A stretch of DNA of 64,000 nt from Metaclostridioides mangenotii (GCF_017873185.1 NZ_JAGGJX010000009.1:16366-80365), one strand, 5' to 3'. Counted from the stretch's first letter, positions 1 through 10,117 are shown. Notes: generated by a model not told the origin, from the letters alone. Translations and numbers: made by a program.

Positions 1-131
1 AGTGTTTCGTAATCGAAATAGTTACTTAAATCTCTTCCGTTTACTGTTATGTTTCCTTCACCTGCAACTAGTCTAACTCTAGCTGTAGAATGTTTTCTTC
101 TTCCTGTTCCATAATATTGAACGTTCGCCAT
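1..131 (-). CDS. rpsI: 30S ribosomal protein S9, N-terminal part (gene runs off the left edge)
   Basis: About 43 codons are visible, beginning [20 protein letters not shown], the typical S9 N-terminus; the conserved C-terminal arm that reaches the decoding site lies outside the window. S9 is a small-subunit head protein. The ATG at 131 follows an AAAGGAGG ribosome binding site. It lies 27 bases after the rplM stop, the standard L13-S9 pair, and is presumably cotranscribed with rplM from the promoter at 680-708. Identity is certain although the gene is incomplete. Confidence 0.96.
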   Translation of the reverse strand, partial: MANVQYYGTGRRKHSTARVRLVAGEGNITVNGRDLSNYFDYET

Positions 132-158
132 GATAACTCCTCCTTTCACCGATTAACC

Positions 159-590
159 TTATTTAAAGTCTATAACTTCTGGATTTTGAGCTGCGTGAGT
201 GTGTTCTGCACCAGCAAATACTCTTAATCTAGTCATCATTCTGCTTCTTAATTTATTTTTAGGTAACATTCCGCTTACTGCGTGTGCTACTACTTCTTCT
301 GGTTTAGTTTCCATCATATGTTTGTAAGATATTTCTTTTAATCCACCTACATAACCTGTATGATATCTGTACATTTTTTGATCTAATTTCTTTCCTGTTA
401 ATACTACTTTATCAGCATTTATTACAACAACAAAGTCTCCACCATCTACATGAGGAGTAAATGTTGGTTTGTGCTTTCCTCTTAATAAAGTAGCTATTTC
501 TGTAGCCATACGGCCTAATGTTTTTCCTTTAGCATCAACTAAGTACCAATTTCTTTGTACATCAGCTGGCTTATCTATATAACTTTTCAT
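159..590 (-). CDS. rplM: 50S ribosomal protein L13
   Basis: L13 is an early-assembling large-subunit protein that binds 23S rRNA. The 143 residues are full length for the family, and the stretch [17 protein letters not shown] near residues 26-42 is characteristic. The ATG is preceded by GGAGG six bases away. It is the first gene of the rplM-rpsI unit, with its own promoter just past the truA stop and a hairpin leader of the kind known as the L13 leader, implying autogenous control separate from the upstream ecf-truA genes. Confidence 0.98.
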   Translation of the reverse strand: MKSYIDKPADVQRNWYLVDAKGKTLGRMATEIATLLRGKHKPTFTPHVDGGDFVVVINADKVVLTGKKLDQKMYRYHTGYVGGLKEISYKHMMETKPEEVVAHAVSGMLPKNKLRSRMMTRLRVFAGAEHTHAAQNPEVIDFK

Positions 591-640
591 CGTTATCCTC
601 CTCAGCTCTTTTTCCTTAAAATTATTGTTCCGTCTATGTC

Positions 641-661
641 AAGTCCGGGGCAAGTGGACTT
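641..661 (-). promoter_or_regulatory. rplM leader hairpin (L13-leader-like)
   Basis: In the rplM 5' untranslated region a six-base stem, AAGTCC with GGACTT, encloses a nine-base loop (ACTTGCCCC on the transcript). An L13 leader RNA motif is known ahead of rplM in Firmicutes and is thought to bind L13. Assignment rests on position and the hairpin; I could not test it against the covariance model. Confidence 0.5.
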
Positions 662-679
662 ATTAACACATGCTTATAT

Positions 680-708
680 ATTTTAATACACTATGGGCTG
701 TATGTCAA
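680..708 (-). promoter_or_regulatory. Sigma-A promoter for rplM-rpsI
   Basis: Reading the minus strand, TTGACA (708-703) and TAAAAT (685-680) are separated by exactly 17 bases. The promoter starts immediately after the truA stop codon, so rplM-rpsI can be transcribed independently of ecfA1-ecfA2-ecfT-truA. Confidence 0.8.
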
Positions 709-710
709 TA

Positions 711-1442
711 TTAATAGAAAACTTTTTTAAGAAATAATCCGCAAGCTGGAGCAGTGTGACCACTCATATCCCTATCTTTTGACTCTATCACTTCTGACAG
801 AGGCTCACTGATTCTTCCTCTCCCAATATCTACTAATGTTCCAACTATAATTCTAACCATATTGTATAAAAAACCATTACCTTCAATCTCAAGAACAATC
901 ATGTCTTCATTTTTCTCTAATCTTAAATCATATATTGTTCTAACTGTGCTCTTCACCTGGGATCCGGAACTCATAAATCCTTTATAATCGTGGGTCCCTA
1001 TTAGCGACTTTGATTCTCTTACCATTTTATCAAAGTCTAGATCGTATTTGACCTGATATGATATTCCACTGACAATTGGGTTTCTGTACCTGTTGTTATG
1101 AATCATATATCTATAACACTTTCTTTTTGCACTGTATCTAGAATGAAAATCTTCATCGACATCTTCAGCTTCTACAACTGATATGTCCTTAGGCAGTTTA
1201 GCGTTCAGTGCATTAGGTATTTTATCCGCACTGATGCTAGAATCTGTAGTAAAGTTTGCAACTTGTCCAAGTGCATGTACCCCAGAGTCTGTCCTTCCAG
1301 AACCTATTACTTTTATATTTTCTTTTGTAATTTCATAATAAGCATTTTCAATGGCACCTTGTATACCTACTGAGTCAGGTTGACTTTGCCAACCACAGTA
1401 GTTCTTGCCATTATACTGTACTGTTATTTTAATATTTCTCAT
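711..1442 (-). CDS. truA: tRNA pseudouridine(38-40) synthase
   Basis: TruA isomerises uridines 38-40 in the tRNA anticodon arm to pseudouridine. The 243-residue protein is a normal length and carries the catalytic motif GSGRTDSGVHALGQ, with the nucleophilic aspartate at residue 52. It starts 9 bases after ecfT and ends the ecfA1-ecfA2-ecfT-truA run, the arrangement found beside L13-S9 in many Firmicutes. The start has an AGGAG site. Function is confidently assigned by family. Confidence 0.97.
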   Translation of the reverse strand: MRNIKITVQYNGKNYCGWQSQPDSVGIQGAIENAYYEITKENIKVIGSGRTDSGVHALGQVANFTTDSSISADKIPNALNAKLPKDISVVEAEDVDEDFHSRYSAKRKCYRYMIHNNRYRNPIVSGISYQVKYDLDFDKMVRESKSLIGTHDYKGFMSSGSQVKSTVRTIYDLRLEKNEDMIVLEIEGNGFLYNMVRIIVGTLVDIGRGRISEPLSEVIESKDRDMSGHTAPACGLFLKKVFY

Positions 1443-1451
1443 AAAATACTC

Positions 1452-2249
1452 CTAAATAAATCTAGTAGCTATAATAGCTATAAGATAGATAAATTGAATA
1501 ACCCACGCTATATAATCAGCCTTTGTCATTACAATCTCTCTCATTTTGGTTCTGTTCTCCCCACCTCTATAGCATCTGGCTTCCATAGCCATAGCAAGTT
1601 CATCTGCTCTTCTAAAAGCACTTACAAACAGTGGTACAAGAAGTGGAACTAAATTTTTAGCTCTATTTATTATGTTTTTACTTTCAAAATCTGCACCTCT
1701 AGACATCTGAGCTTTCATAATTTTATCTGTCTCGTCAAGTAGTGTAGGTATAAATCTGAGTGCTATTGTCATCATCATAGCAAGTTCGTGGACTGGTAGT
1801 CCCAGCTTATTAAATGGCTTTAAGAGCCTCTCTATTCCGTCTGTAAGCTCGATTGGAGATGTAGTAAGCGTAAGTATTGACGTGCCCGCTACTAAGAACA
1901 CAAGCCTTGTAGCCATGAAAATCGCTTGATTTAAACCTTGTGTAGTTATCTTAAGTATCCCAAATGACCATAGTGTATCTCCCGGTATAAAGAATAAGTT
2001 TATTATAAATGTAAATAGTATAATCCACTTTAGGGGTTTGATTCCCTTGACAATTAATTTGACAGGTATATTTGATAGCTTTATCATTGCAAGCATAGAG
2101 ATCAAGACTACGGAATAAGCCCAGTATTTGTTTATAACAAATATTGATACCATAAATATCAATGTTGCTATAAGCTTTATTCTAGGGTCCAATCTATGGA
2201 TTGTGGAGTCAGATGGATAGTATTGTCCGATTGTTATATCTTTTAGCAT
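1452..2249 (-). CDS. ecfT: ECF transporter transmembrane (T) component
   Basis: EcfT is the membrane scaffold of group II energy-coupling-factor transporters; it joins two ATPases to interchangeable substrate-binding S proteins for vitamins and metals. The 265-residue sequence has several hydrophobic segments (about residues 25-130 and 240-263) and the two Arg-containing coupling-helix motifs, AQMSRGADF near 180 and [10 protein letters not shown] near 220, that contact the ATPases. Its start overlaps the ecfA2 end by 7 bases, so translation is probably coupled. No S component is present here, consistent with a shared module. Confidence 0.96.
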   Translation of the reverse strand: MLKDITIGQYYPSDSTIHRLDPRIKLIATLIFMVSIFVINKYWAYSVVLISMLAMIKLSNIPVKLIVKGIKPLKWIILFTFIINLFFIPGDTLWSFGILKITTQGLNQAIFMATRLVFLVAGTSILTLTTSPIELTDGIERLLKPFNKLGLPVHELAMMMTIALRFIPTLLDETDKIMKAQMSRGADFESKNIINRAKNLVPLLVPLFVSAFRRADELAMAMEARCYRGGENRTKMREIVMTKADYIAWVIQFIYLIAIIATRFI

Positions 2250-3109
2250 TTTTCCCTTCCTCTCAACACTCTTAGTATCTCTTCTTTTGCTTCCTCTACT
2301 GTGATTATATCTTCCCTTACATCAAACCCTCTTTCTCTAAGTTTGATCGCAAGTTCAAGTACCTGTGGTATGTCTAGCCCTATTTCCTTTAGTCTTGCTG
2401 AGTTCGATTTAAATATCTCTCTAGGGCTTCCCATAAACTCTATTTGGCCTCTATTCATAACAATTATATTGTTCGCTAATTTAGCCATATCATCCATATT
2501 ATGAGAAGACAGTATAACTGTCATATTGTTTTTTTTATGTAGAGTTTGTATAAGCTCAAATATCTCGTCCCTACCACCTGGGTCAAGCCCCGCTGTCGGC
2601 TCGTCCAATATCAATACTTCGGGGTTCATAGCTATAACCCCAGCTATTGCAACTCTACGCTTTTGCCCACCAGATAGATCAAACGGAGATTTATCTTTAA
2701 ATTCTTCATAATCTAGTCCAACTGCCTCTATCGATTCTTTAACTCTTTTATTTACCTCTTCTTCTCCTAGACCTAAGTTATTCGGCCCGAAAGCAATATC
2801 TTTGCTTATTGTTTCTTCAAAGAGTTGGTACTCTGGGTACTGAAACACAACCCCCACTCTTTTTCTTATTTCTGTAAGGTTTAAATCCTTCTTAGTAATA
2901 TCAAAATCATTTATATATATCTTTCCTGATGAAGGCTTCAGTATACCGTTAAGGTGCTGAATCAGTGTAGATTTACCAGATCCAGTATGACCTATAAGTC
3001 CAACAAAATCTCCATCCTTGATTTCAAAAGACACATCATCTAATGATTTATTAGCAAATGGCATACCTTCATCGTATATATGTGTTAAGTTCTCTACTAT
3101 AATTGACAT
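2243..3109 (-). CDS. ecfA2: ECF transporter ATPase A2
   Basis: This is one of the two ATP-hydrolysing subunits driving the ECF transporter. Walker [10 protein letters not shown] near residue 42, signature LSGGQKRR near 145 and Walker [12 protein letters not shown] near 165 are all intact, and the 288-residue length is standard. The [10 protein letters not shown] form distinguishes the A2 type from A1. It overlaps ecfA1 by 13 bases and ecfT by 7, indicating tight translational coupling of all three genes. Confidence 0.96.
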   Translation of the reverse strand: MSIIVENLTHIYDEGMPFANKSLDDVSFEIKDGDFVGLIGHTGSGKSTLIQHLNGILKPSSGKIYINDFDITKKDLNLTEIRKRVGVVFQYPEYQLFEETISKDIAFGPNNLGLGEEEVNKRVKESIEAVGLDYEEFKDKSPFDLSGGQKRRVAIAGVIAMNPEVLILDEPTAGLDPGGRDEIFELIQTLHKKNNMTVILSSHNMDDMAKLANNIIVMNRGQIEFMGSPREIFKSNSARLKEIGLDIPQVLELAIKLRERGFDVREDIITVEEAKEEILRVLRGREKC

Positions 3110-3930
3110 AAATTCATCACCATCTCATCCACTGTTAATATATCATCAGAAATGTCTACGCCTTCTTCTTTTAGTAGACTCGACAATTCTGTCATGCAAG
3201 GAACATCAAGACCTATTTGTTTAAGCTCTTTAATATGCCTAAACACCTCTCTTGGAGTACCTTCTAATATCTTTCTTCCTTTTTCCATAACTATTACTCT
3301 ATCAGCCTCTACAGCTTCTTCCATAAAGTGCGTAATATGTAGAGTTGTTATATTTTCTTTGCTGTTCAGCTCTTTAATAGTCCTCATAACTTCTTTTCTA
3401 CCAGATGGATCTAACATCGCTGTAGCTTCATCGAATATAATGCACTTTGGTTTCATGGCAATTATGCCAGCTATCGCAACCCTTTGTTTTTGGCCACCAG
3501 AAAGCAGATGCGGCTGTCTTCTTCTAAATTCATACATATTTACACTTTTAAGTGCTTTTTCAACTCTGTCTCTTATTTCTTTAGGCTCTATACCTAAATT
3601 TTCAGGTCCAAAAGCTACATCTTCTTCGACTATTGTCGCTACTATCTGGTTGTCTGGGTTTTGAAAAACCATACCCGCTGTCTGTCTTATATCCCAAAGC
3701 TGTTCTTCAGATCTAGTATCTATTCCATCTATAAGTATATTGCCTTCAGTAGGCAGTAATATTGCATTTAAATTTTTCGATAATGTCGATTTACCAGAGC
3801 CGTTGTGACCTATTATAGCTACAAATTCGCCCTCTTTAACATCTAGACTCAAATTATCTATAGCTTTGACTCTAGATTCTTCTGTAATGTATTCAAATGA
3901 TATATCGTTAACCTTTACTATATTGTTCAT
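3097..3930 (-). CDS. ecfA1: ECF transporter ATPase A1
   Basis: This is the partner ATPase of EcfA2. It has Walker [10 protein letters not shown] near residue 42, signature LSGGQKQR near 142 and Walker [13 protein letters not shown] near 162; the EATAMLDP variant is typical of the A1 type. At 277 residues it is full length. It is first in the ecfA1-ecfA2-ecfT-truA operon. A GGAG site precedes the ATG, and an extended -10 promoter lies about 60 bases upstream. Confidence 0.96.
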   Translation of the reverse strand: MNNIVKVNDISFEYITEESRVKAIDNLSLDVKEGEFVAIIGHNGSGKSTLSKNLNAILLPTEGNILIDGIDTRSEEQLWDIRQTAGMVFQNPDNQIVATIVEEDVAFGPENLGIEPKEIRDRVEKALKSVNMYEFRRRQPHLLSGGQKQRVAIAGIIAMKPKCIIFDEATAMLDPSGRKEVMRTIKELNSKENITTLHITHFMEEAVEADRVIVMEKGRKILEGTPREVFRHIKELKQIGLDVPCMTELSSLLKEEGVDISDDILTVDEMVMNLCQL

Positions 3931-3989
3931 AGCCAGCTCCTTCTGTATAAGCAGTCTCCTTAAGTATTTACAAACCTAGTTTACACATT

Positions 3990-3998
3990 ATTATACCA
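3990..3998 (-). promoter_or_regulatory. Extended -10 promoter candidate for ecfA1
   Basis: On the minus strand TGGTATAAT gives a perfect -10 hexamer with the upstream TG of extended -10 promoters, about 60 bases before ecfA1. No good -35 is visible; only a T-rich stretch lies at that distance. Confidence 0.55.
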
Positions 3999-4113
3999 TA
4001 TGTATACCTTAAAAAAATAAAGCTAAAAAATTATTTTTATGTAATTTCCAATTAAATTAAAAATATGCCATTTATTATTTAATTAAATCAAATTAATATT
4101 TAATTTAAACTCA

Positions 4114-4890
4114 CTACTCATCTATAATTTTATTACAAATACTATTACTAGAAGTTATTCTTCTTAAAATATTCTTTCTATCTTCTATAAACATTTTTGT
4201 TATTTGATACGGCTCTGTCTCCTCATAATTCAACTTATCAATCTCATATCCATCAAAACTCAATATATCTGCATCTTCCATCGCTAGTAATATTGGCGAA
4301 TGAGTAGCTATTATAAACTGAGATCCTTTTTTAATTAATTTATTTATAATAATCATAAGGGAGAGTTGTCTCTGAGGCGATAGTGCTGCTTCAGGCTCGT
4401 CCAATATGTATATACCTTCTCCAATAAATCTAGAATTCATTAGACTCATAAAACTCTCTCCATGCGATTGATCGTGAAGCGACTTGCCACCATATCTAGC
4501 ATATTCTACTCGACTTCCGCTATATTTTTCCGTTTCCTCGATATAAGTAGCTACGTTGTAGAAACTCTCAGCTCTTAAGAAAAAACCGTCTCTAGGCCTC
4601 TTTAATCCCCTCATAATTGTAATATAGTCATGCAGCTCGGAGTGACTGTCCTTTGTATTGAAAATAAAATCTAAACTTCCACCTTCTGGGTTAAATCCAA
4701 AACTAACAGCTATAGCCTCAAGAAGCGTCGACTTACCTGTTCCGTTTTCACCTACGAAAAAAGTTATCGGCTTTCTAAACTCTATACTCGTTAAATGAGA
4801 AATTGCCGGTATACTCATAAAGTACTCTTCTGAGTCGTTTTCTTCTAATATTACTGCTTTTATGTAGTTTTCGTTTATATTCATCGACAT
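4114..4890 (-). CDS. AAA/ABC-like ATPase, predicted (COG3910-type)
   Basis: This 258-residue protein is a stand-alone SMC/ABC-like ATPase with no transporter or nuclease domain. Walker A is GENGTGKST near residue 45, a signature-like stretch QSHGESFMSLM sits near 145, Walker B is YILDEPEAALSP near 165, and an ATHSP switch motif lies near 195. I place the start at ATG 4890, five bases after GGAGG; a longer frame from a TTG at 4902 would include the binding site itself. It lies alone between the rplQ terminator and ecfA1, with its own promoter candidate. The substrate is unknown; relatives are called 'predicted ATPase'. Confidence 0.8.
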   Translation of the reverse strand: MSMNINENYIKAVILEENDSEEYFMSIPAISHLTSIEFRKPITFFVGENGTGKSTLLEAIAVSFGFNPEGGSLDFIFNTKDSHSELHDYITIMRGLKRPRDGFFLRAESFYNVATYIEETEKYSGSRVEYARYGGKSLHDQSHGESFMSLMNSRFIGEGIYILDEPEAALSPQRQLSLMIIINKLIKKGSQFIIATHSPILLAMEDADILSFDGYEIDKLNYEETEPYQITKMFIEDRKNILRRITSSNSICNKIIDE

Positions 4891-4919
4891 ATCGACCTCC
4901 AATTTATAGTTTTATATGA

Positions 4920-4948
4920 ATATTAACAGGAATTTTTACATGTTTCAA
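4920..4948 (-). promoter_or_regulatory. Promoter candidate for the AAA ATPase gene
   Basis: On the minus strand TTGAAA (4948-4943) and TAATAT (4925-4920) are spaced 17 bases apart, just past the rplQ terminator. This gives the ATPase gene independent expression. Confidence 0.5.
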
Positions 4949-4951
4949 GAT

Positions 4952-4999
4952 AAAAAAAAGGAGCTACCCCTACGATATAATTCGTAGAGATAACTCCTT
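4952..4999 (-). terminator. Rho-independent terminator after rplQ
   Basis: An 18-bp stem (4999-4982 with 4975-4958, including a few G-U pairs when transcribed) with a six-base loop is followed by six or more U. It closes the long ribosomal operon immediately after the rplQ stop. Confidence 0.9.
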
Positions 5000-5005
5000 G
5001 GATTA

Positions 5006-5347
5006 TTAAACTAATTCAATAATTGCCATTTCAGCGGCGTCGCCTCTTCTTGGCCCTTTTTTGATTATTCTAGTGTATCCACCATTTCTTTCAGCATATT
5101 TTGGAGCTATATCAGTAAATAAATTGTTTACTACTGTTTCGTCCATAACATAAGCTAAAACTTGTCTTCTAGCATGTAGATCTCCTTTTTTTCCTAAAGT
5201 GATCATTTTTTCAGCCATTCTACGAGTTTCTTTAGCTCTTGTAACTGTAGTTTCTATTTTACCATTTCTCAGTAAACTAGTAACTAAGTTTCTTAACATT
5301 AGGTTTCTGTGAGATGTCTCACGTCCTAATTTACGGTACTTAGCCAT
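5006..5347 (-). CDS. rplQ: 50S ribosomal protein L17
   Basis: L17 is a large-subunit protein near the polypeptide exit tunnel. The 113-residue sequence begins [20 protein letters not shown], the standard bacterial N-terminus, and is the usual Firmicutes length. It is the last gene of the alpha block, 22 bases after rpoA, and is followed within 6 bases by a strong terminator. Confidence 0.98.
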   Translation of the reverse strand: MAKYRKLGRETSHRNLMLRNLVTSLLRNGKIETTVTRAKETRRMAEKMITLGKKGDLHARRQVLAYVMDETVVNNLFTDIAPKYAERNGGYTRIIKKGPRRGDAAEMAIIELV

Positions 5348-5369
5348 GCTATTTCCCTCCTTTGCGATC

Positions 5370-6323
5370 TTAGTCTTCGTTAGGTTTTAAACGTAAGCCA
5401 AGTTCTTCTAGTTTTTGGATAACCTCTTCTAGAGACTTCTTACCTAAGTTTCTAACCTTCATCATATCATCTTCAGATTTATTAGCTAGCTCTTCAACTG
5501 TATTAATTCCCGCTCTCTTTAAACAGTTGTAAGATCTAACTGATAGATCTAATTCTTCTATTGTCATTTCAAGAACTTTTTCTTTTTGATCTTCTTCTTT
5601 TTCTACCATGATTTCAACATTGCTTACATGCTCTGTTAAATCTATGAATAAGTTTAGATGTTCAACTAAAACTTTAGCTGCAAGAGATATTCCCTCTTGA
5701 GGGTTTATACTTCCATTAGTCCAAACTTCTAGAACTAATTTATCGTAATCTGTCTTTTGACCAACTCTTGTATTTTCAACATGGTAGCTGACCTTTTCAA
5801 CAGGAGTATATATTGAATCCACAGGTAATACGCCTATTGGCACATTATCTGATTTGTTGTCTTCTGCAGAAACATATCCTCTACCTCTGTCAATATATAT
5901 GTCCATATTAAGCTTAGCGTTGTCATCAAGTGTTGCAATAACTAAATCTTTGCTTATAACTTCAACATCTGGAGGGCAAATTATATCTGCACCTGTTACA
6001 GTACATGGCCCTTGAGCTTCTATTCTAATTGTTCTTCCTTCTTCAACATCTTCATCGATAGTAGCAGAAAGTTCTTTTAAAGTTAATATTATCTCTGTTA
6101 CATCTTCTTTTACACCTGGTATAGTTGAGAACTCATGAAGTACACCATCTACTTTTATTGCATTAACTGCAACACCTGGTAAAGAAGATAATAATATTCT
6201 TCTTAAAGCATTACCTATAGTAATACCATATCCTCTTTCTAGAGGCTCGATTACAAATTTACCATATCTGTAGTTTTCGCCTATCTCGACGATGTCTACT
6301 TTTGGTTTTTCTATTTCTATCAT
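5370..6323 (-). CDS. rpoA: DNA-directed RNA polymerase subunit alpha
   Basis: The alpha subunit dimerises to nucleate core RNA polymerase and contacts UP elements and activators. The N-terminal assembly domain spans roughly residues 1-230. The C-terminal domain (about 250-317) keeps the helix-hairpin-helix segment [20 protein letters not shown] use the ATG at 6323 ([13 protein letters not shown]), nine bases after AAGGAGG, rather than a TTG two codons earlier. It lies between rpsD and rplQ as in other Firmicutes. Confidence 0.98.
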   Translation of the reverse strand: MIEIEKPKVDIVEIGENYRYGKFVIEPLERGYGITIGNALRRILLSSLPGVAVNAIKVDGVLHEFSTIPGVKEDVTEIILTLKELSATIDEDVEEGRTIRIEAQGPCTVTGADIICPPDVEVISKDLVIATLDDNAKLNMDIYIDRGRGYVSAEDNKSDNVPIGVLPVDSIYTPVEKVSYHVENTRVGQKTDYDKLVLEVWTNGSINPQEGISLAAKVLVEHLNLFIDLTEHVSNVEIMVEKEEDQKEKVLEMTIEELDLSVRSYNCLKRAGINTVEELANKSEDDMMKVRNLGKKSLEEVIQKLEELGLRLKPNED

Positions 6324-6399
6324 GGACAAAACCCTCCTTAAAATTTAGTAATCCACTGAGGGCAAACAAAATTTTAAAATAATATTTAATATATGTTAA

Positions 6400-7023
6400 T
6401 TATTTAGAGTAAAGTTCTATGATTAGGTGTTCAGCGATTTCAAGATCTATATCTTCTCTGTCTGGAACACCAACTACTTTTGCAGTCATTCCTTCTACAT
6501 CAGCCTCTAACCATTTTGGAGCCACTCTTGTGTTTCCTTCAACTAGTGCTTTAAACTTCTCTGAAGATCTAGATTTTTCTTTAACTGCTATAACATCTCC
6601 AACTTTAACTGATAATGAAGGTATATCTACCTTATGTCCGTTTAAAGTGAAATGAGCATGAGTTACTAATTGTCTAGCTTCTTTTCTTGATGAAGCAAGT
6701 CCCATTCTATAAACTGTATTATCTAATCTTCTCTCTAATAAGCTTAATAGGTTCTCCCCTGCTTTACCTTGCATGTTTTCTGCACGCTCATAAAGGTTTC
6801 TAAATTGAGTTTCTAAAACTCCATATATTCTCTTAACTTTTTGCTTTTCTCTCAACTGTAATCCATAGTTAGAAACTTTCTTTCTCCCTTGACCATGTTG
6901 TCCTGGGGCATAGTTTCTTTTAGCTATAGCACATTTGTCTGTATAACATCTGTCACCTTTAAGGAATAATTTCATTCCCTCTCTACGACACTGTCTACAT
7001 GATGCACCTGTATATCTTGCCAT
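6400..7023 (-). CDS. rpsD: 30S ribosomal protein S4 (zinc-binding form)
   Basis: S4 is a primary 16S rRNA binder that starts 30S body assembly. The 207-residue protein carries cysteines 9, 12, 26 and 31 in its N-terminus, the zinc-binding form, followed by the S4 RNA-binding domain from about residue 97. It sits between rpsK and rpoA, with a 76-base gap before rpoA. S4 is the usual alpha-operon autoregulator, but I did not identify its target site. Confidence 0.98.
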   Translation of the reverse strand: MARYTGASCRQCRREGMKLFLKGDRCYTDKCAIAKRNYAPGQHGQGRKKVSNYGLQLREKQKVKRIYGVLETQFRNLYERAENMQGKAGENLLSLLERRLDNTVYRMGLASSRKEARQLVTHAHFTLNGHKVDIPSLSVKVGDVIAVKEKSRSSEKFKALVEGNTRVAPKWLEADVEGMTAKVVGVPDREDIDLEIAEHLIIELYSK

Positions 7024-7053
7024 TTATATTACACCTCCTATTATCTATATCAA

Positions 7054-7452
7054 TTAAACTCTTCTTCTCTTTGGTGGTCTACATCCATTATGAGGAATTG
7101 GAGTAACGTCTTTTATCATTGTTACCTCTAGTCCTGTAGCTTGTAAAGCTCTTATTGCAGCTTCTCTTCCAGAACCTGGACCTTTAACAAATACTTCAAC
7201 ACTCTTTAAACCGTGTTCCATTGCAGCTTTAGCAGCAGTCTCTGCAGCCATTTGAGATGCAAATGGAGTTGATTTTCTTGAACCTTTGAACCCTAATTGT
7301 CCTGAACTAGCCCAAGATAAAGCGTTCCCGTGAACGTCTGTTAGAGTTATTATTGTATTGTTAAAAGTAGATTGTATATGCGCATGACCGCGTTCTATGT
7401 TTTTACGTTCTTTTCTTCTAACACGTGTAACTTTCTTTTTTGGTTTAGCCAT
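7054..7452 (-). CDS. rpsK: 30S ribosomal protein S11
   Basis: S11 lies in the 30S platform near the mRNA exit. The 132-residue sequence ends in the conserved basic tail [13 protein letters not shown], and [14 protein letters not shown] near residue 90 is characteristic. It is in the rpsM-rpsK-rpsD-rpoA-rplQ order standard for the alpha block, with a GGAGG ribosome binding site and a 30-base gap to rpsD. Confidence 0.98.
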   Translation of the reverse strand: MAKPKKKVTRVRRKERKNIERGHAHIQSTFNNTIITLTDVHGNALSWASSGQLGFKGSRKSTPFASQMAAETAAKAAMEHGLKSVEVFVKGPGSGREAAIRALQATGLEVTMIKDVTPIPHNGCRPPKRRRV

Positions 7453-7488
7453 TTTTCATTTTCCCTCCTTCATCCAGTTATTGTTTAA

Positions 7489-7860
7489 TTATTTTTTCTT
7501 TTTACGAGATACTGTCTTCTTAGGACCTTTTCTAGTTCTAGCGTTAGTCTTAGTCTTTTGTCCTCTTAGCGGAAGACCTTTAGCGTGTCTTATACCTCTA
7601 TAGCATTTGATATCTCTTAATCTCTTTATATTTAAAGCAATTTCTCTTCTTAAGTCACCTTCAACTAAGAAATCGTCATCAATTATTTTTCTTAAGCTAT
7701 TAACTTCGTCTTCAGATAAATCTTTTATTCTTGAATCAGGATTTATTCCAGCCTTAGCTAATATTTCATTAGAAGTCGCTCTACCTATACCGTATATATA
7801 AGTTAAGCCAATTTCTGCTCTTTTTTCTCTAGGTAAATCTACCCCAGCTATTCTTGCCAT
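7489..7860 (-). CDS. rpsM: 30S ribosomal protein S13
   Basis: S13 sits in the 30S head and contacts P-site tRNA and the 50S subunit through its basic tail. The 123-residue protein starts [14 protein letters not shown] and ends in a lysine/arginine-rich extension. I use the ATG at 7860, preceded by AGGAGGTG, rather than an in-frame upstream codon. A 149-base gap separates it from rpmJ, longer than the neighbouring gaps and holding a possible internal promoter. Confidence 0.98.
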   Translation of the reverse strand: MARIAGVDLPREKRAEIGLTYIYGIGRATSNEILAKAGINPDSRIKDLSEDEVNSLRKIIDDDFLVEGDLRREIALNIKRLRDIKCYRGIRHAKGLPLRGQKTKTNARTRKGPKKTVSRKKKK

Positions 7861-7969
7861 TAATCGCACCTCCTACACTTAGTTTTTAATGTTAAAATGT
7901 TTATCAAATAATCTGAAATCATATTTTTTTAAACGCTTTAGCACCATTTCGCAAACATCACAATAAAAT

Positions 7970-7975
7970 ATTATA
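7970..7975 (-). promoter_or_regulatory. Possible internal -10 element before rpsM
   Basis: A perfect TATAAT on the minus strand lies in the 149-base gap between rpmJ and rpsM. No convincing -35 sits 16-18 bases upstream, so this is only a weak candidate for an internal promoter of the alpha block. Confidence 0.25.
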
Positions 7976-8009
7976 CTATATGTTTTAACAAAATGCTAGA
8001 AACAATTTA

Positions 8010-8123
8010 TTAACCTTGTCTTTGCTTATGCTTTGGATTTTCACAGATTACCATCACTTTACCATTTCTTTTTATTAATTTGCATTTTTCGCATATTGGT
8101 TTTACTGATGATCTTACTTTCAT
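8010..8123 (-). CDS. rpmJ: 50S ribosomal protein L36 (zinc form)
   Basis: This 37-codon gene encodes L36, the smallest large-subunit protein. The translation starts [15 protein letters not shown] and has Cys11, Cys14, Cys27 and His32, the CCCH zinc ribbon of the zinc-binding form. The ATG follows an AAGGAGG site. Its position between infA and rpsM is conserved across bacteria. Confidence 0.96.
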   Translation of the reverse strand: MKVRSSVKPICEKCKLIKRNGKVMVICENPKHKQRQG

Positions 8124-8160
8124 TATTTAATCCCTCCTTAGACTAATATCTAATAGTCTA

Positions 8161-8379
8161 CTACTTCTTACGCCAAGTGATTCTTCCTCTTGTAAGGTCA
8201 TATGGAGATAGTTCAACATTAACCTTATCGCCTTCAAGAATTCTTATAAAGTTCATTCTTAATTTCCCAGATAAATGGCAAAGTACTTCGTGCCCATTCT
8301 CTAGTTTTACTTTAAACATAGCGTTAGGTAAATTTTCTACGACTGTACCTTCTAATTCTATAACATCTTTTTTGGCCAT
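8161..8379 (-). CDS. infA: Translation initiation factor IF-1
   Basis: IF-1 occupies the A site of the 30S subunit during initiation. The 72-residue OB-fold protein starts [15 protein letters not shown] and ends [12 protein letters not shown], matching bacterial IF-1 along its whole length. I start at ATG 8379; an upstream in-frame codon would add twelve unrelated residues. It lies between the KOW-domain gene and rpmJ. Confidence 0.97.
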   Translation of the reverse strand: MAKKDVIELEGTVVENLPNAMFKVKLENGHEVLCHLSGKLRMNFIRILEGDKVNVELSPYDLTRGRITWRKK

Positions 8380-8414
8380 TAAATAACCAGACCTCCATTT
8401 CAATAAGTCAAACA

Positions 8415-8693
8415 TTAGTTTAACTTAGTAAGTTCAGCTCTTAAAAAACAATCTGTTATTTCCTGATCAGATATTATTTTTCTTTTAACCTCATCATTTA
8501 TGAAGTTGTATTTTTTTAAGTGCTTTACTTTCTTTAGTTTAGGTTTGACAAGTTTTCTTTTTTTCCCATCAGCAATCAAAACATATTCATCATCGACTAT
8601 CTTTACTATAAAGAATAATCTACCTTTGTCTCGCCCAGATGAAACTTTTACAACTTGACCTACACTTAAATCTTCTGATAGCACTATTTTCAC
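8415..8693 (-). CDS. KOW-domain RNA-binding protein (L14e-like)
   Basis: This 92-residue basic protein begins with a KOW-like segment, [20 protein letters not shown] (about residues 11-30), resembling the L14e/L27e family and NusG-type KOW motifs. A lysine-rich stretch ([18 protein letters not shown]) follows. A gene of this kind commonly lies between map and infA in clostridia and is annotated only as an RNA-binding protein. A ribosome-associated role is inferred from position; the specific function is unknown. Confidence 0.85.
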   Translation of the reverse strand: MKIVLSEDLSVGQVVKVSSGRDKGRLFFIVKIVDDEYVLIADGKKRKLVKPKLKKVKHLKKYNFINDEVKRKIISDQEITDCFLRAELTKLN

Positions 8694-8704
8694 CTACTTT
8701 TAAA

Positions 8705-9451
8705 CTACAGCTTCGTCAATATTAAAGGTTCATCAGAAGTCAATGCTATCGTATGCTCATAGTGAGCTGATTTCTTTCCATCTACTGTTATAGTCGTCCA
8801 CCCATCTGCTAGAGTCTTAACTTGGTAACGGCCGGCATTTACCATAGGCTCTATAGCTAAGACCATTCCTTCTTGAAGTCTTGGTCCTTTTCCCGGTGGT
8901 CCATAATTAGGAACTTGAGGATCCTCATGTAGGTCGGTTCCGACTCCGTGACCTACTAAATCCCTAACCAATGAATACCCATGCTTCTCAGCATGAACCT
9001 GAACAGCATGTGAAATATCGGATAATCTATAGCCAACTCTGGCAAATTTAATTCCTTCATAGAAGCTTTCTCGAGTTACTTCTATTAGTTTCCTATCTTC
9101 TTCAGATATCACTCCTACTCCGTGAGTCTTTGCAGAATCACCGTGATATCCTTTATAATAAGCTCCGATATCCAAACTTATAATGTCTCCATCTTTTAGT
9201 ACTCGATTACCAGGAATACCATGCACAACCTCTTCGTTTATAGATGCGCATATACTTCCTGAAAAACCTCCGTATCCTTTGAAAGACGGTGTAGCATTAT
9301 ATTTTTTTATGTTTTCTTCAGCTATTTTATCTAGCTCCATAGTTGTTATGCCAGGAGCAACAGCCTGTCTAAGGACTTCATGAGTGTCAGCGACAATCTT
9401 GCCTGCTTCTCTCATAAGCTCTATTTCTTGTTTTGATTTAATTATAATCAT
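8705..9451 (-). CDS. map: Methionine aminopeptidase, type I
   Basis: The enzyme removes the N-terminal methionine of nascent proteins using two divalent metals. The 248-residue sequence has the pita-bread fold motifs with metal ligands in [28 protein letters not shown] and an AIEPMV segment. Its ATG directly abuts the adk stop (TAAATG), so translation is coupled. The adk-map pair follows secY, as is usual. Confidence 0.97.
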   Translation of the reverse strand: MIIIKSKQEIELMREAGKIVADTHEVLRQAVAPGITTMELDKIAEENIKKYNATPSFKGYGGFSGSICASINEEVVHGIPGNRVLKDGDIISLDIGAYYKGYHGDSAKTHGVGVISEEDRKLIEVTRESFYEGIKFARVGYRLSDISHAVQVHAEKHGYSLVRDLVGHGVGTDLHEDPQVPNYGPPGKGPRLQEGMVLAIEPMVNAGRYQVKTLADGWTTITVDGKKSAHYEHTIALTSDEPLILTKL

Positions 9452-10102
9452 TTATTTTTCACTTCCTAAAGAATTAGAAATATCTTCAAATACTTTATCT
9501 ATCGACTGATCGCCGTTTATAGAGGCTACTACTCCTTGTTTAGAGTAATAGTCTACTAGAGGCTTAGTTTCATCTAGATAAACTTGTATTCTTTTAGAAA
9601 CAGTTTCTTCATTGTCATCTGCTCTTTGATATAATTCTCCTTGGCATACATCACATACGCCATCCTCTTTAGGAGGATTGAACTCAACATGAAAAGTTGC
9701 ACCACATGATTTACATATTCTTCTTCCCACTGCTCTAGAAACTAAAAGCTCTTTATCAACTTCTATGTTGATCACTTTTGAAAGCTCTATGCCAGTTTGT
9801 TTTAAGAAATCATCTAGTTGTTCAGCTTGTGCTAGATTCCTTGGAAATCCATCTAACATAAACCCAGCTTTACAATCATCTTGAGATATTCTGTCTGTCA
9901 CCAAACCTACAGTCAACTCATCCGGAACTAACAGTCCTTGATCCATAAACTCTTTAGCTTTTGTTCCAAGTGGAGTTCCTTCTTTGATATTCATTCTGAA
10001 TATGTCTCCTGTTGATATATGAGGTAGATTGTAATTCTCTACTATTTTAGCCGCCTGAGTACCTTTACCAGCACCAGGAGGTCCAAGTAATATTATTCTC
10101 AT
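9452..10102 (-). CDS. adk: Adenylate kinase (zinc LID type)
   Basis: Adk interconverts ATP plus AMP with two ADP. The P-loop GPPGAGKGT is at residues 8-16 and DGFPRN near 84-89. The LID domain carries four cysteines, 130, 133, 150 and 153, the structural zinc site typical of Gram-positive adenylate kinases. The 216-residue length is normal. It lies 15 bases after secY and abuts map. Confidence 0.98.
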   Translation of the reverse strand: MRIILLGPPGAGKGTQAAKIVENYNLPHISTGDIFRMNIKEGTPLGTKAKEFMDQGLLVPDELTVGLVTDRISQDDCKAGFMLDGFPRNLAQAEQLDDFLKQTGIELSKVINIEVDKELLVSRAVGRRICKSCGATFHVEFNPPKEDGVCDVCQGELYQRADDNEETVSKRIQVYLDETKPLVDYYSKQGVVASINGDQSIDKVFEDISNSLGSEK

Positions 10103-10117
10103 TTACCCATCTCCAAT

